Below are positions 17,378 through 25,546 of a stretch of DNA of 51,793 bases, piece after piece. Under the pieces are notes generated by a model. The model had not been told where the DNA came from, ran no database searches, and was given only the letters and a program-made list of their open reading frames with translations. Positions within the stretch are counted from its first letter, which is position 1; every line of letters begins with the position of its first letter. A program made the translations under genes and the position numbers. Source of the stretch: an uncultured Erysipelotrichaceae bacterium (GTDB taxonomy: Bacteria > Bacillota_I > Bacilli_A > Erysipelotrichales > Erysipelotrichaceae); assembly GCA_944327135.1 (NCBI GenBank), contig CALVGQ010000007.1, positions 1-51,793 of the forward strand, given 5' to 3'.

Positions 17378-17866
17378 ATGATTAAATTACTGCGTTTGGA
17401 TGAACGTCTGATTCATGGCCAAATTGCGATCAAATGGTCGCGTCACACCAATGTTGATCACATTGTGGTCGCAAACGATGCGGCTGCGGGAAGCCAGATC
17501 ATTCAGAAAAGTTTGATGATGGCAGCACCTGGTCATATCAAAACAGCGATCAAATCGATGGATGCAGCAATCAAGCTGCTGAATGATCCACGGTGTGAAT
17601 CCATGAGTATTCTGGTGCTGGTAAAGAACCCTTGGGATCTGGCTAGAATGGTGGAATCTGTTCCGGGAATTGAAAAAGTCAACATCGGAAACTATGGCCG
17701 TGTTGAGCCGGAGCATGAAGGTCACCCAAGAAAACGGTACGGCAATAATCTGTACATCGACGATACCGAATTACCGGAATTCAAAAAAGTTGTTGCGAAA
17801 TATAAAGCGATTTATCAGACAACACCGGAAGAACCGGCAGAAGATCTGGCAAAATTGATCGGATAA
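17378..17866 (+). CDS. PTS EIIB, mannose/fructose/sorbose family
   Basis: A 162-residue cytoplasmic EIIB. The opening strand ends in RLDERLIHGQI, which sets the phospho-His at position 13. The rest has the EIIB-Man pattern, including VNIGNYGRVE in the middle and a Lys-rich C-terminal helix. It transfers phosphate from EIIA to the sugar during transport through IIC-IID. It follows EIIA by 21 bp. A cre-like sequence (17872-17885 on the reverse strand, 12 of 14 positions) lies in the gap before the EIIC gene. Confidence 0.94.
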   Translation: MIKLLRLDERLIHGQIAIKWSRHTNVDHIVVANDAAAGSQIIQKSLMMAAPGHIKTAIKSMDAAIKLLNDPRCESMSILVLVKNPWDLARMVESVPGIEKVNIGNYGRVEPEHEGHPRKRYGNNLYIDDTELPEFKKVVAKYKAIYQTTPEEPAEDLAKLIG

Positions 17867-17914
17867 ATTCTCGCTGAACGCTTACATGAGAAATTAAGAA
17901 AGGGATAGATATTT

Positions 17915-18715
17915 ATGGTACAAAGTGCACTTATCGTCGCATTTGTCTACTGGCTGATCATGGCAGTCGATTATCTGATTGCTTGGCAGACCCTGACAAG
18001 ACCAATCGTTGTTGCTCCGGTAACAGGTTTATTCCTGGGTGATTTACACACAGGTATTATTATGGGTGCTTCCCTGGAAGCGATCTTCATGGGAATTTCA
18101 GCAATCGGTGGATCCGTTCCAGCGGATGCTACTTCCAGCTCGATCTTGGCGGTTGCCTTTACAATCCTGTCGGGAGCTGACGTAGAAACCGGTTTGGCGA
18201 TTGCTATGCCAATTGGTACGTTGATGGCTTCATTCAAGAGCATGACGACTCCAATTTATGCGGCGTTGTCTCCTTATTGGGAAGAATTGGCGGCTTCTGG
18301 AAACATGAAGAGCTTCCGGATCCAGACCATTGCTTTCCAGCTGACGCTGGCGAACATTACAGGCGTTTTGATTCTGTTCTTTAGCGTTGCTTACGGAACG
18401 ACTGCATTGGAAAGCCTGCTGGCTTCTATGCCTGGCTTTGTGACTCGCGGTCTGGCTGCTGCTAGCTCAATGATGACCGGTGTCGGATACGCCATCCTGC
18501 TGAGCATGCTGTGGACCAAAGAAGTTGGCGGATTCTTCTTCGTTGGTTATGTTCTGGCAAAATATCTGGGAATGGATTCTTTGTCAATCGCTATCCTGGG
18601 TGCGGTTATTGCGATTACCTCATTCATGAATGAAAAACGGTATATCGATCTTAAAAATTCACTCAGCAGCAAAGGTGCTGCTGCAGCAGCAAACGATGAG
18701 GAGGACTTCTTCTAA
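17915..18715 (+). CDS. PTS EIIC, mannose/fructose/sorbose family
   Basis: A 266-residue membrane subunit with the EIIC-Man pattern: an early hydrophobic segment, then RPIVVAPVTGLFLGDLHTGI and a run of small-residue-rich segments (MGASLEAIFMGISAIGG, VPADATSSSILAVAF) that line the sugar path, followed by further hydrophobic helices. It forms the translocation channel with IID, whose gene overlaps its stop by one base (TAATG). The C-terminal tail is acidic and Ala-rich. Confidence 0.94.
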   Translation: MVQSALIVAFVYWLIMAVDYLIAWQTLTRPIVVAPVTGLFLGDLHTGIIMGASLEAIFMGISAIGGSVPADATSSSILAVAFTILSGADVETGLAIAMPIGTLMASFKSMTTPIYAALSPYWEELAASGNMKSFRIQTIAFQLTLANITGVLILFFSVAYGTTALESLLASMPGFVTRGLAAASSMMTGVGYAILLSMLWTKEVGGFFFVGYVLAKYLGMDSLSIAILGAVIAITSFMNEKRYIDLKNSLSSKGAAAAANDEEDFF

Positions 18716-19533
18716 TGGCTAAGAATACATTAACTCCTACTGAAAACAGTATTTTAAGAAAAATGTTTATGAACTCCGGCATGGTGTTTGTAACCTTCAC
18801 CATGACAAAGATGGAAGCTAACGGATTTACGATGATGATGCAGCCGGCTCTGGATGTTCTGTATAAGGATGATCCGGAAGGAAGAAAGGTTGCGCTTCGC
18901 CGTCATAATCAGTTCTTCAATACGCATGCGGTTCTGTTTAGCTTTATTGCGGGTCTGACTTTCGCTTTGGAAAAACAGAAAGTGGAAAACGGCTCTATCG
19001 ATGATGAAACGATCCAGAACATCAAGGTTGCCTTGATGGGACCGACCGCAGGTATGGGAGATGCCTTCTTCTTCAACTGCGTTCGTGTTATTGCTGCAGG
19101 TGTTGGTATTGGACTTTGCGAACAGGGAAATATTCTGGGTACGCTGCTGTTTATCGCGCTGTATGGCGGATCTCAGCTGGTTGCTCGTTGGTATTTGCTG
19201 AAGATTGGCTACTCGATGGGTACAAGCTTCATCGATACGATGTTTGAATCTGGATTGATGGATGCTTTGACAAAGGCAGCTTCTATTCTGGGTATGGTCA
19301 TGGTTGGTGCGATGGTTGCGTCTCAGGTAAACGTCAACTTGGCTTGGAACATCAGCGTTGGAGATACCACTGTTATCGTAAATGACATTGTCAACTCCAT
19401 CATGCCAGGTATTCTTTCGATTGCCTTGGTCTTTGGATTGATGAAACTGATCAAGAAGGGTCAGAAGCCTTCTACTTTGGTTATTGGTATCCTGATCGGA
19501 TCGATCGTTCTGGCATTCTTTGGAATTTTCTAA
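18715..19533 (+). CDS. PTS EIID, mannose/fructose/sorbose family
   Basis: A 272-residue membrane partner of EIIC. The N-terminal cytoplasmic part contains MVFVTFTMTKMEANGF and RRHNQFFNTH, the usual EIID start, and LMGPTAGMGDAFFF is the family signature. Hydrophobic segments follow at the C-terminus. It is the last gene of the IIA-IIB-IIC-IID operon and is followed by a terminator. Confidence 0.94.
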   Translation: MAKNTLTPTENSILRKMFMNSGMVFVTFTMTKMEANGFTMMMQPALDVLYKDDPEGRKVALRRHNQFFNTHAVLFSFIAGLTFALEKQKVENGSIDDETIQNIKVALMGPTAGMGDAFFFNCVRVIAAGVGIGLCEQGNILGTLLFIALYGGSQLVARWYLLKIGYSMGTSFIDTMFESGLMDALTKAASILGMVMVGAMVASQVNVNLAWNISVGDTTVIVNDIVNSIMPGILSIALVFGLMKLIKKGQKPSTLVIGILIGSIVLAFFGIF

Positions 19534-19541
19534 AAAAAGAA

Positions 19542-19571
19542 AGAGGCTGCTTTCGGGCAGCCTCTTATATT
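19542..19571 (+). terminator. terminator after PTS operon 1
   Basis: A 9-bp stem AGAGGCTGC/GCAGCCTCT with a TTTCGG loop, followed by an interrupted T tail. Confidence 0.7.
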
Positions 19572-19585
19572 TAAGGGTGAAAGGT

Positions 19586-20077
19586 ATGGAGAAGGAAAAC
19601 AAAACTCAGCTGAATGTTCAATCAAAACCGGTATTGCGGCGCTTTTTTCTGAAACCGAAGAAAACGATTTTTATATTTCTGATCGGCGGGCTGAGCATAA
19701 TCCTGATTTTCCGCAGCATAGAAGCGGTGTTGATTGCGGGTATTTTTGTGATCATTCCATTGATCAATTTGATTTTGGTCAAAAACCGGCCGTTGCTGGA
19801 TATTCAAGATGAGGGCGTTTTTGTTTATGATGCGAAAGATTCCAAACAAGGGATCTTTCTGGGCTGGAATCAGATTGAGGAGTATGGCTATGAAACAGGG
19901 CCGCATGGCACCGATATTTTCATGGTGCATACGGTCGATGGACGAAGCTTGATGATTCCTTCCGCTGACTATGGAATCATTCAGGAATTTAAAAAACGAA
20001 TTCCGGATGCAGAGCGGATCCGCAAGGCACAAAAAGAGCGTGAGGAACGCAAACAGCGGCGGCGCAAAAGACGGTAA
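19586..20077 (+). CDS. small membrane protein, PH-like
   Basis: A 163-residue protein of unknown function. Two transmembrane segments (about 27-43 and 47-66) are followed by a soluble domain with a pattern like bacterial PH domains: LLDIQDEGVFVYD, a Trp in LGWNQIEEYGY, and a closing RSLMIPSADYG. The last 25 residues are extremely basic (Lys/Arg/Glu-rich helix). The start at 19586 is preceded by GAAAGG, just downstream of the PTS terminator. It may be transcribed by read-through or its own weak promoter. It shows no link to sugar transport. Confidence 0.75.
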   Translation: MEKENKTQLNVQSKPVLRRFFLKPKKTIFIFLIGGLSIILIFRSIEAVLIAGIFVIIPLINLILVKNRPLLDIQDEGVFVYDAKDSKQGIFLGWNQIEEYGYETGPHGTDIFMVHTVDGRSLMIPSADYGIIQEFKKRIPDAERIRKAQKEREERKQRRRKRR

Positions 20078-20091
20078 TTTGTTTTCATACT

Positions 20092-20118
20092 AAAAAAAGG
20101 AATTGGATTCCTTTTTTT
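20092..20118. terminator. bidirectional terminator
   Basis: A 12-bp perfect stem (20092-20103 with 20107-20118) and a TGG loop lie between two convergent genes. A runs on one side and T runs on the other let it work in both directions. Confidence 0.85.
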
Positions 20119-20563
20119 ATTGATTGGAGCGAGAAATTTCTTTTTCGGCGATGTGGGATAAAAGCTCAAACAATTCTTTGAGTTGAACTGCCTTTTCAAA
20201 TCCGATGCTGCGAATAAAAGCATCGATCAACTCTAAGATTTTTTGATGCTGGCAATTAAAACGTCGGCGGCCTTCTTCCAGCAGGAGGACATTGATTTTT
20301 CTTTTATCTTCTGAAGAACGCTGGCGAAGAATCAGCTCTTTTTCTTCTAGGACGGTGAGGGTTCGATTCATCTGTGATTTTTTCATCTTCATTTGCTGGC
20401 ATAGCTGGGTCGCGGTTAAAGGCTCTGATCTTTCTTGTAAAAAACGCAGAATCAGCGATTCATTGAAAGTCAGATCAGAGACCAGGCGGTCATTGTTTAA
20501 AATGGTAGTTAACTCAATCCAGGCGGCTAAAATTTCTTCATGAAGTGCCGATTGATGGGGCAT
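20117..20563 (-). CDS. MarR-family transcriptional regulator
   Basis: A 148-residue winged-helix regulator. The recognition region TATQLCQQMKMKKSQMNRTL (about 55-75) and wing RSSEDKRKINVLL are typical of MarR proteins. AAGGAGG stands 6 nt before the ATG. It is the last gene of a reverse-strand operon with aldehyde and alcohol dehydrogenases and probably represses that operon through the palindromes at its promoter (23179-23195), a common autoregulatory arrangement. The inducer may be an aldehyde or quinone-like electrophile, which is a guess from the neighbours. Confidence 0.88.
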   Translation of the reverse strand: MPHQSALHEEILAAWIELTTILNNDRLVSDLTFNESLILRFLQERSEPLTATQLCQQMKMKKSQMNRTLTVLEEKELILRQRSSEDKRKINVLLLEEGRRRFNCQHQKILELIDAFIRSIGFEKAVQLKELFELLSHIAEKEISRSNQ

Positions 20564-20579
20564 GCTTTTTCCTCCTTAA

Positions 20580-21947
20580 TTAGCGCAAAAAGAGTCGGAT
20601 CAACCTTTCCTTGAGCAAGGAATATGGCTGATAGCGAAAAGGCAGATCAAGCCAAGTGGCTTTATGAACAATGGACTTGAAATGGCTGAAGGTTTCAAAG
20701 CCGGCTTTCCCATGATAACAGCCCATTCCGGAATTTCCGACTCCGCCAAAGGGCATGGCGGAGGTAGCCAGATGAATGATCGTATCATTGATGCAGCCGC
20801 CGCCGAATTTCATTTGCTGCTGAACCTTTTGAATGGCTTGGGTATTTTTAGAGAAAAAATAAAAGGCCAAGGGAGCAGGTTTTTGAGCGATGATCTGAAG
20901 ACAGTCTTCCAGCTTATCAAACGTCAGAATGGGTAAAACCGGACCAAAGATCTCTTCTTGCATGATGGCATCCTGCCATGTGATTGAATCCATCAAAGTA
21001 GGAAAAATCTGTTGCGTAGAATGTAGAATTTCGCCTCCAAAAATGACTTTTGCAGGATCGATCAAAGCCTGCAGCCGCTGAAAATGCTTTTCGTTAATGA
21101 TCTTTCCATAGGCTTTTTTGCTGGCAAACTGCTGCTGAATTTCCTGGATCAGCGCTTTGATCAGCGCTTCTTTGACGGTTTGCTGCACATAGAGATAATC
21201 TGGTGCAACACAGGTTTGACCCAAATTCAAAAATTTACCAAAGACGATCCGGCGGGCTGCGATTTTAAGATCTGCAGTTTCATCCACGATGCAAGGTGAT
21301 TTTCCGCCTAGCTCCAAGGTGACAGGGGTAAGATGAACGCTGGCTTTTCGCATGACTTCATGGCCTACGGCACAGGACCCAGTAAAGAAAATATAATCAA
21401 AGGATTCATCGAGCAAGGCCTGATTTTCCTTGCGTCCACCTTCGATGACTGCCACGATTTCTTCCGGGAAAACCTCTTTTAGGATGGAAGCAAGAAGGGC
21501 GCTGGTGGCCATGGAATAAGCGCTAGGTTTGACACAAACGCAGTTTCCAGCGGCGATGGCATCAATCAGAGGCTCCATGGTCAGCATGAAAGGATAATTC
21601 CAGGGACTCATGATTAGCACAACCCCATAAGGGGAAGGCAGCCGATAACTGAGTGAGGGAAACTGGGCCAAAGGAGTGGGAACGATTCGTTTTCGAGCAT
21701 ACCGGCGGGTATGGCGCAGCATATGATCGAGTTCGCTTAAGACCATTCCGGTTTCTGACATATAGCTTTCCGTAGACGATTTGCCAAGATCCTGATACAA
21801 GGCAGCATGGATCTTGGATTCATTTTGACGAATTACTGATCGCAACTTTTTAAGATAGGTTAATCGAGCGGTGACGCTTAGCGTGGCTCCGCTGGCAAAG
21901 GCTGTGCGCTGTTTGTTGACAATTGCATGGATTTCATGGCTTTCCAT
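20580..21947 (-). CDS. aldehyde dehydrogenase (class 3, NAD(P)-dependent)
   Basis: A 455-residue enzyme that oxidises aldehydes to acids. It is of the short class 3/fatty aldehyde type. The conserved Glu is in TLELGGKSPCIV and the nucleophilic Cys in LGQTCVAPDY; the cofactor-binding stretch is SPWNYPF and FTGSCAVG. The C-terminus PFRYQPYSLLKERLIRLFLR is amphipathic, as in membrane-associated fatty aldehyde dehydrogenases. The start has AAGGAGG at 7 nt, within the 3' end of the upstream alcohol dehydrogenase frame, which it overlaps by 70 bp. With that enzyme it could convert an alcohol to its acid or detoxify aldehydes. Confidence 0.93.
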   Translation of the reverse strand: MESHEIHAIVNKQRTAFASGATLSVTARLTYLKKLRSVIRQNESKIHAALYQDLGKSSTESYMSETGMVLSELDHMLRHTRRYARKRIVPTPLAQFPSLSYRLPSPYGVVLIMSPWNYPFMLTMEPLIDAIAAGNCVCVKPSAYSMATSALLASILKEVFPEEIVAVIEGGRKENQALLDESFDYIFFTGSCAVGHEVMRKASVHLTPVTLELGGKSPCIVDETADLKIAARRIVFGKFLNLGQTCVAPDYLYVQQTVKEALIKALIQEIQQQFASKKAYGKIINEKHFQRLQALIDPAKVIFGGEILHSTQQIFPTLMDSITWQDAIMQEEIFGPVLPILTFDKLEDCLQIIAQKPAPLAFYFFSKNTQAIQKVQQQMKFGGGCINDTIIHLATSAMPFGGVGNSGMGCYHGKAGFETFSHFKSIVHKATWLDLPFRYQPYSLLKERLIRLFLR

Positions 21948-23155
21948 TGTGTTTCCTCCTTCATCACGGCCCGATAAAAGACTTCAAGCTGACGGGCATT
22001 ATATAAAACTGGAACAGGATAGAGCGGATTGGCTTCTTTGGCAGCATGGGCACACAGATAAGGCAGATCCTGAGGCTGGATTTCTGGAATGCTTGATGGT
22101 ATTGCGAAACATCGATTCATCGCTTCGATGGATTCGATAAAATGCAGCGCTGCGGCTTGCGGATCAGTATTGGAATCAGCCAGACCGGCGGCGATAGCAC
22201 AATCCTTTAATTTCTGATGGATTGCAGAGCCATAGCCACGAAGGACCACAGGAAGCAGCACCGCATTGGCCAAACCATGAGCGCTCCCGTATACTCCGCC
22301 CAAGGCATGCGCCAGGGCATGGACATAGCCGACATAGGACTTGGTGAAAGCCAAACCAGCCAGATAGGCGGCCTGAGCCATGCTTTCACGTGCTTTTTGA
22401 TCCTGACCGTTGGCATGGGCCCGTGGAAGAAAAGCGAAGATCAGATGAATGGCTTTTAAGGCAGCCTCTCGCGTGTCCTGCGTCGTAGAGCGTCCTATAT
22501 AGGCTTCGACCGCATGGGTCAAAGCGTCCAATCCGGTCGTGGCGGTAAGAAATGGCGGCATGCTGAAGGTCATGCGGGCATCCAGCAAAGCATATTTCGG
22601 AATCAGTGGAAAATCATTGATGGCATACTTGGTTTGTGCTTTTGGATCGGTGATGACGGCGGCCAGGGTACATTCACTGCCGGTTCCTGCCGTCGTTGGA
22701 ATGGCAATTAAAACAGGAAGCCTGCGCCAGACCTTCAAAACTCCGCGCATTCGATGAAGAGAAGTGTGAGGGCGGACAACACGGGCCCCTACACCTTTGG
22801 CACAGTCGATAGAAGATCCGCCACCAAGGGCAATCAGCCCCTTACAATGGTGTTGCTGATAAAGGGCGAGCGCTTCTTCGACATTACTCACTGTGGGATT
22901 GACCTGAGTTTTATCATAACAGATCACGGTGATCCCGTTTTGGCTTAGGGTGTGGACGACCGGCTGATGAAGTCCTAATTTTACGATGCCAGGATCACTG
23001 ACTAACAGGACGCATTGGCAATTCTCTTGATCAAGAACATGCGGAAGATCTTCTATGCGTGCAATTTGCTGAGGCTTTCGGTAAGGAAGAAATGGGATAG
23101 CGAGGCGAAAACAGCTTTGAAAAGCTCGACAATAGAGCTGATTGATCCAATTCAT
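21878..23155 (-). CDS. iron-containing alcohol dehydrogenase
   Basis: A 425-residue member of the group III alcohol dehydrogenases. The NAD-binding motif GGGSSIDCAKG, the AIPTTAGTGSE stretch and metal-binding histidines in DALTHAVEAY and HALAHALGGVYGSAHG are all present. The gene is the first of a reverse-strand operon, read from a near-consensus promoter. The last 27 or so residues after YRAVMKEE extend beyond the usual family end and overlap the aldehyde dehydrogenase gene by 70 bp, which suggests that an earlier stop was lost. GGAG is 6 nt upstream of the ATG. Confidence 0.93.
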   Translation of the reverse strand: MNWINQLYCRAFQSCFRLAIPFLPYRKPQQIARIEDLPHVLDQENCQCVLLVSDPGIVKLGLHQPVVHTLSQNGITVICYDKTQVNPTVSNVEEALALYQQHHCKGLIALGGGSSIDCAKGVGARVVRPHTSLHRMRGVLKVWRRLPVLIAIPTTAGTGSECTLAAVITDPKAQTKYAINDFPLIPKYALLDARMTFSMPPFLTATTGLDALTHAVEAYIGRSTTQDTREAALKAIHLIFAFLPRAHANGQDQKARESMAQAAYLAGLAFTKSYVGYVHALAHALGGVYGSAHGLANAVLLPVVLRGYGSAIHQKLKDCAIAAGLADSNTDPQAAALHFIESIEAMNRCFAIPSSIPEIQPQDLPYLCAHAAKEANPLYPVPVLYNARQLEVFYRAVMKEETQWKAMKSMQLSTNSAQPLPAEPR

Positions 23156-23178
23156 AAGAGTCTCCTTTGACTTATAAT

Positions 23179-23195
23179 AGTTAACTATGTTAACA
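23179..23195. promoter_or_regulatory. candidate MarR operator, tandem palindromes
   Basis: Two perfect palindromes stand side by side, TAGTTAACTA (23179-23188) and TGTTAACA (23188-23195), inside a larger inverted pair TATAATAGT (23173-23181) and ACTATTATA (23200-23208). They cover the predicted start site of the dehydrogenase operon, whose last gene is a MarR regulator, so repression at this point is likely. Confidence 0.55.
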
Positions 23196-23202
23196 GTTCA
23201 CT

Positions 23203-23230
23203 ATTATAACCATTATTTTCTGCTTGTCAA
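23203..23230 (-). promoter_or_regulatory. strong promoter of the adh-aldh-marR operon
   Basis: On the reverse strand TTGACA (23225-23230) and TATAAT (23203-23208) are both exact consensus, with 16 bp between them. Such a promoter would be very active unless repressed by the operator just downstream. Confidence 0.8.
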
Positions 23231-23249
23231 ACCGTCTTTTTTGGACTAA

Positions 23250-23996
23250 TTAAATGAAGCAATGGATGTACCAGCTTAGCATTGGCTCTCCCCAAAACAA
23301 TGCAAAAATAATTCCCAAAGCGAGGAAAGGACCCAGCGGAATTTTTTCTTTTCCGCTTTTTTTCTGGATCAAAAGCTGATGGAGAGCCACAAGACTTCCA
23401 GCAAAAGAGGCAATCAACATGGCCAAAAGAATATTTGGCCAGCCTAACAGCAAACCGGCGGCAGCCATCAGTTTAACATCGCCATAACCGATTCCCTGTG
23501 TTATCCAAGCCAGCAGGAACAATGGTCCGCTCACCGCCACTGCACCAAAGAGATGAGAAAACAGCGACTGAGAAGAGTACATGATCAAGATCCCTCCGCA
23601 GCAGGCCAGAGCCAACACAAAACGATCATAGATCAGCATCGTATCATAATCGATCCAGGCGATGATGACAAGAATGCAGAGGACTAGCAAAATAGGAATG
23701 AGCTTCCAGCCAATTCCAAATTGCAGAGCAGACTGAAAAAAAAGCAAAGCAAGGATAAGTTCTGACAGCGGATAACGAATTGAAAGTTTCTGATGGCAAT
23801 AGCGGCAACGGCCGCGAAGTCTTAGCCAACTGATGAGGGGAATCAGATCCTTCCAATGTAATGGCTGCTGACAATGGGAACAGAAAGAGCGGCGGATAAA
23901 AATGGACTCTTTCTGTTGCAAAGCCAGGGCAAAGGCATGACAGAAAGAGCCCATCACCAAACCAAGAAGAAAGAGAAATAGTGCGTTCAGATTCAT
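23250..23996 (-). CDS. prepilin peptidase (type IV prepilin leader peptidase)
   Basis: A 248-residue integral membrane aspartic protease that cleaves, and often methylates, type IV pilin-like precursors. The N-terminal cytoplasmic loop has two Cys pairs (39/42 and 64/67) as in bifunctional PilD/ComC enzymes. The two catalytic aspartates are expected in WIDYDTMLIYD and in the GIGYGDVKLM motif. About seven hydrophobic segments follow. GAGGTGA lies 3 nt before the ATG. No pilin, competence or secretion gene is in the window, so it stands alone; orphan comC-type genes are frequent in Bacillota. It is probably for competence pseudopili. Confidence 0.92.
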   Translation of the reverse strand: MNLNALFLFLLGLVMGSFCHAFALALQQKESIFIRRSFCSHCQQPLHWKDLIPLISWLRLRGRCRYCHQKLSIRYPLSELILALLFFQSALQFGIGWKLIPILLVLCILVIIAWIDYDTMLIYDRFVLALACCGGILIMYSSQSLFSHLFGAVAVSGPLFLLAWITQGIGYGDVKLMAAAGLLLGWPNILLAMLIASFAGSLVALHQLLIQKKSGKEKIPLGPFLALGIIFALFWGEPMLSWYIHCFI

Positions 23997-24127
23997 GGTT
24001 CACCTCGTTTGACATCATTATAACCAATGGCGGGAGAAATAGAGAAGAATTTTCTGTTGAGTCATTTCCGGAATCGAAAAAAAGGAAAAAGAAAAATCAG
24101 AACTAACTATCCAAGCATAAATATTAT

Positions 24128-24146
24128 TTTCACTTGTCAAGTGAAA
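24128..24146. promoter_or_regulatory. operator palindrome 2 (TTTCACTTG-T-CAAGTGAAA)
   Basis: A perfect 9-bp inverted repeat around a single base. Its half-site TTTCACTT/AAGTGAAA is the same as in the palindrome before PTS operon 1, with a 3-bp instead of 4-bp core spacing. Its centre is 71 bp upstream of the candidate -10 box, equal to the distance in operon 1. Confidence 0.65.
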
Positions 24147-24184
24147 GAATTAATAATTACTTTACGCTAATGAAAATTCAAAAA

Positions 24185-24213
24185 TTGAATACGCTTACAA
24201 AATCAACAATAAT
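24185..24213 (+). promoter_or_regulatory. PTS operon 2 promoter with overlapping cre site
   Basis: TTGAAT (24185-24190) and AATAAT (24208-24213) are 17 bp apart. Read on the reverse strand, 24186-24199 is TGTAAGCGTATTCA, matching the cre consensus at 13 of 14 positions. It overlaps the -35 box, so CcpA would block polymerase directly. Confidence 0.55.
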
Positions 24214-24244
24214 GAAACCAGGATGTCAGGAAAGGAGGGAAACC

Positions 24245-24745
24245 ATGAAAATACTGAACATACGAGTGGATGATCGACTAGTGCACGGTGTTGTTGCAAC
24301 AAATTGGATTCCGCGTTTGAATGTGGACCGGGTAATTGTGATTGACAAGGAAAGCGCTAATAATCAAATGCTGAAAAGTGTCTTGAGAATGGCCACTCCT
24401 AAAAATGTTAATCTGTCAGTGATTACTTTGGAAAAGACGCTGGATAATTTCAAGATCAACAAATATGGCAATGAAAAAATCATGATCGTAGTAAAAACAC
24501 TGGAGCCGATTCTTGAGCTGCTGGAAGGTGGATTTCAGTTTGAAAAGCTGACGATCGGGAATATGGGTAATCAGGTCAAGACAGAAAGTACAGTGCCATT
24601 AACCAAATACGTATCGATCAATGATGAAACGCTTCCTCAGGTCAAAGCGATTGCCGCTAAAGGGGTGGCCGTAAAAGCACAGCTGATTCCTGAGGACGAA
24701 GAAGAAGACGTCATGGAAATTTTAAACAAAAAAAATATTGGATAG
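24245..24745 (+). CDS. PTS EIIB, mannose/fructose/sorbose family (second system)
   Basis: A 166-residue EIIB. RVDDRLVHGVV gives the phospho-His at position 14, and LTIGNMGNQ matches the family middle motif. The start at 24245 has AAAGGAGGG 6 nt upstream; a longer reading from 24134 would start inside the operator and is rejected. It heads an operon that continues with IIC, IID and a ceramidase-like gene, but has no EIIA, so it must receive phosphate from an EIIA encoded elsewhere, possibly the one at 16943. Confidence 0.93.
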   Translation: MKILNIRVDDRLVHGVVATNWIPRLNVDRVIVIDKESANNQMLKSVLRMATPKNVNLSVITLEKTLDNFKINKYGNEKIMIVVKTLEPILELLEGGFQFEKLTIGNMGNQVKTESTVPLTKYVSINDETLPQVKAIAAKGVAVKAQLIPEDEEEDVMEILNKKNIG

Positions 24746-24757
24746 GGAGGAATTCAA

Positions 24758-25546
24758 ATGATTTCAGTATTTCAGATTATTCTGATTCTGATCGCAATCA
24801 CTTTAGTTTCCTATGAAGTGTTGATGACACAAATGATGGTCAAATGCTGCGGTGAATCCGTTTTGCTTGGCTTGCTTGTAGGCTTGATCATGGGGGATGC
24901 GACAACGGGCTTATTGATTGGCGGCACAATGCAGTTGATGAGCTTGGGATTAGCAGGTTATGGCGGTGCTTCTGTACCGAATTATCGGGTAGGAACGACC
25001 GTGGGAACCGCTTTTGCAATTGCCACGGGCGGCGGATTAGAGGTCGCTTTGGTTGTAGGAATTCCAGCAGCTACGTTGGGAGTTCAATTAGATGTTTTGG
25101 CGAAAATGCTGGGAACCTATTTTCTGCATCTGGCAGAGAAGGCGGCAGAAAAAGGACAGTACAAAAAAAGCTATGGAATTATTTTCTGGGGAAATCTTTT
25201 TGCAAGCCGTGTCGCTTTAACCAATACATATCCTGCTTTGATTTTCTTGCTTCTGGGCTCTGCTTTTGTAGAAAACCTTCTGGCAATTATTCCGGCTTGG
25301 TTTATTTCTGGTTTAACGACTTGCGGAAATGTGCTTCCGGCTTTAGGTATGGCTATTTTGCTGAAATACATGCCGTTAAAGGGAAACCTTCAGTACTTGG
25401 TTTTAGGTTTTATCCTTTCCGTTTATTTTGGCTTGGATATTCTTCCGATTGCGATTGTCGGCGGAATCATTGCGGTGCTTCTTTATCAGAGATTGCAGCG
25501 TGAAAGCAAGCAGCAGGTTGTTACAGGAGGAATCGGCGATGAGTAA
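24758..25546 (+). CDS. PTS EIIC, mannose/fructose/sorbose family (second system)
   Basis: A 262-residue membrane channel subunit. Typical stretches are LGLLVGLIMGDATTGLLIGG, MQLMSLGLAGYGGASVPNYR and a series of Gly/Ala-rich hydrophobic helices; SVPNYR replaces the VPAD-type segment in the first system, so substrate contacts probably differ. It starts 12 bp after the EIIB gene and overlaps EIID by 8 bp. Confidence 0.93.
   Translation: MISVFQIILILIAITLVSYEVLMTQMMVKCCGESVLLGLLVGLIMGDATTGLLIGGTMQLMSLGLAGYGGASVPNYRVGTTVGTAFAIATGGGLEVALVVGIPAATLGVQLDVLAKMLGTYFLHLAEKAAEKGQYKKSYGIIFWGNLFASRVALTNTYPALIFLLLGSAFVENLLAIIPAWFISGLTTCGNVLPALGMAILLKYMPLKGNLQYLVLGFILSVYFGLDILPIAIVGGIIAVLLYQRLQRESKQQVVTGGIGDE

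Noticed and set aside
18754-19602. A 282-codon open frame on the reverse strand
   Set aside because: It is fully antisense to the PTS EIID gene, has no family pattern and crosses the operon terminator.
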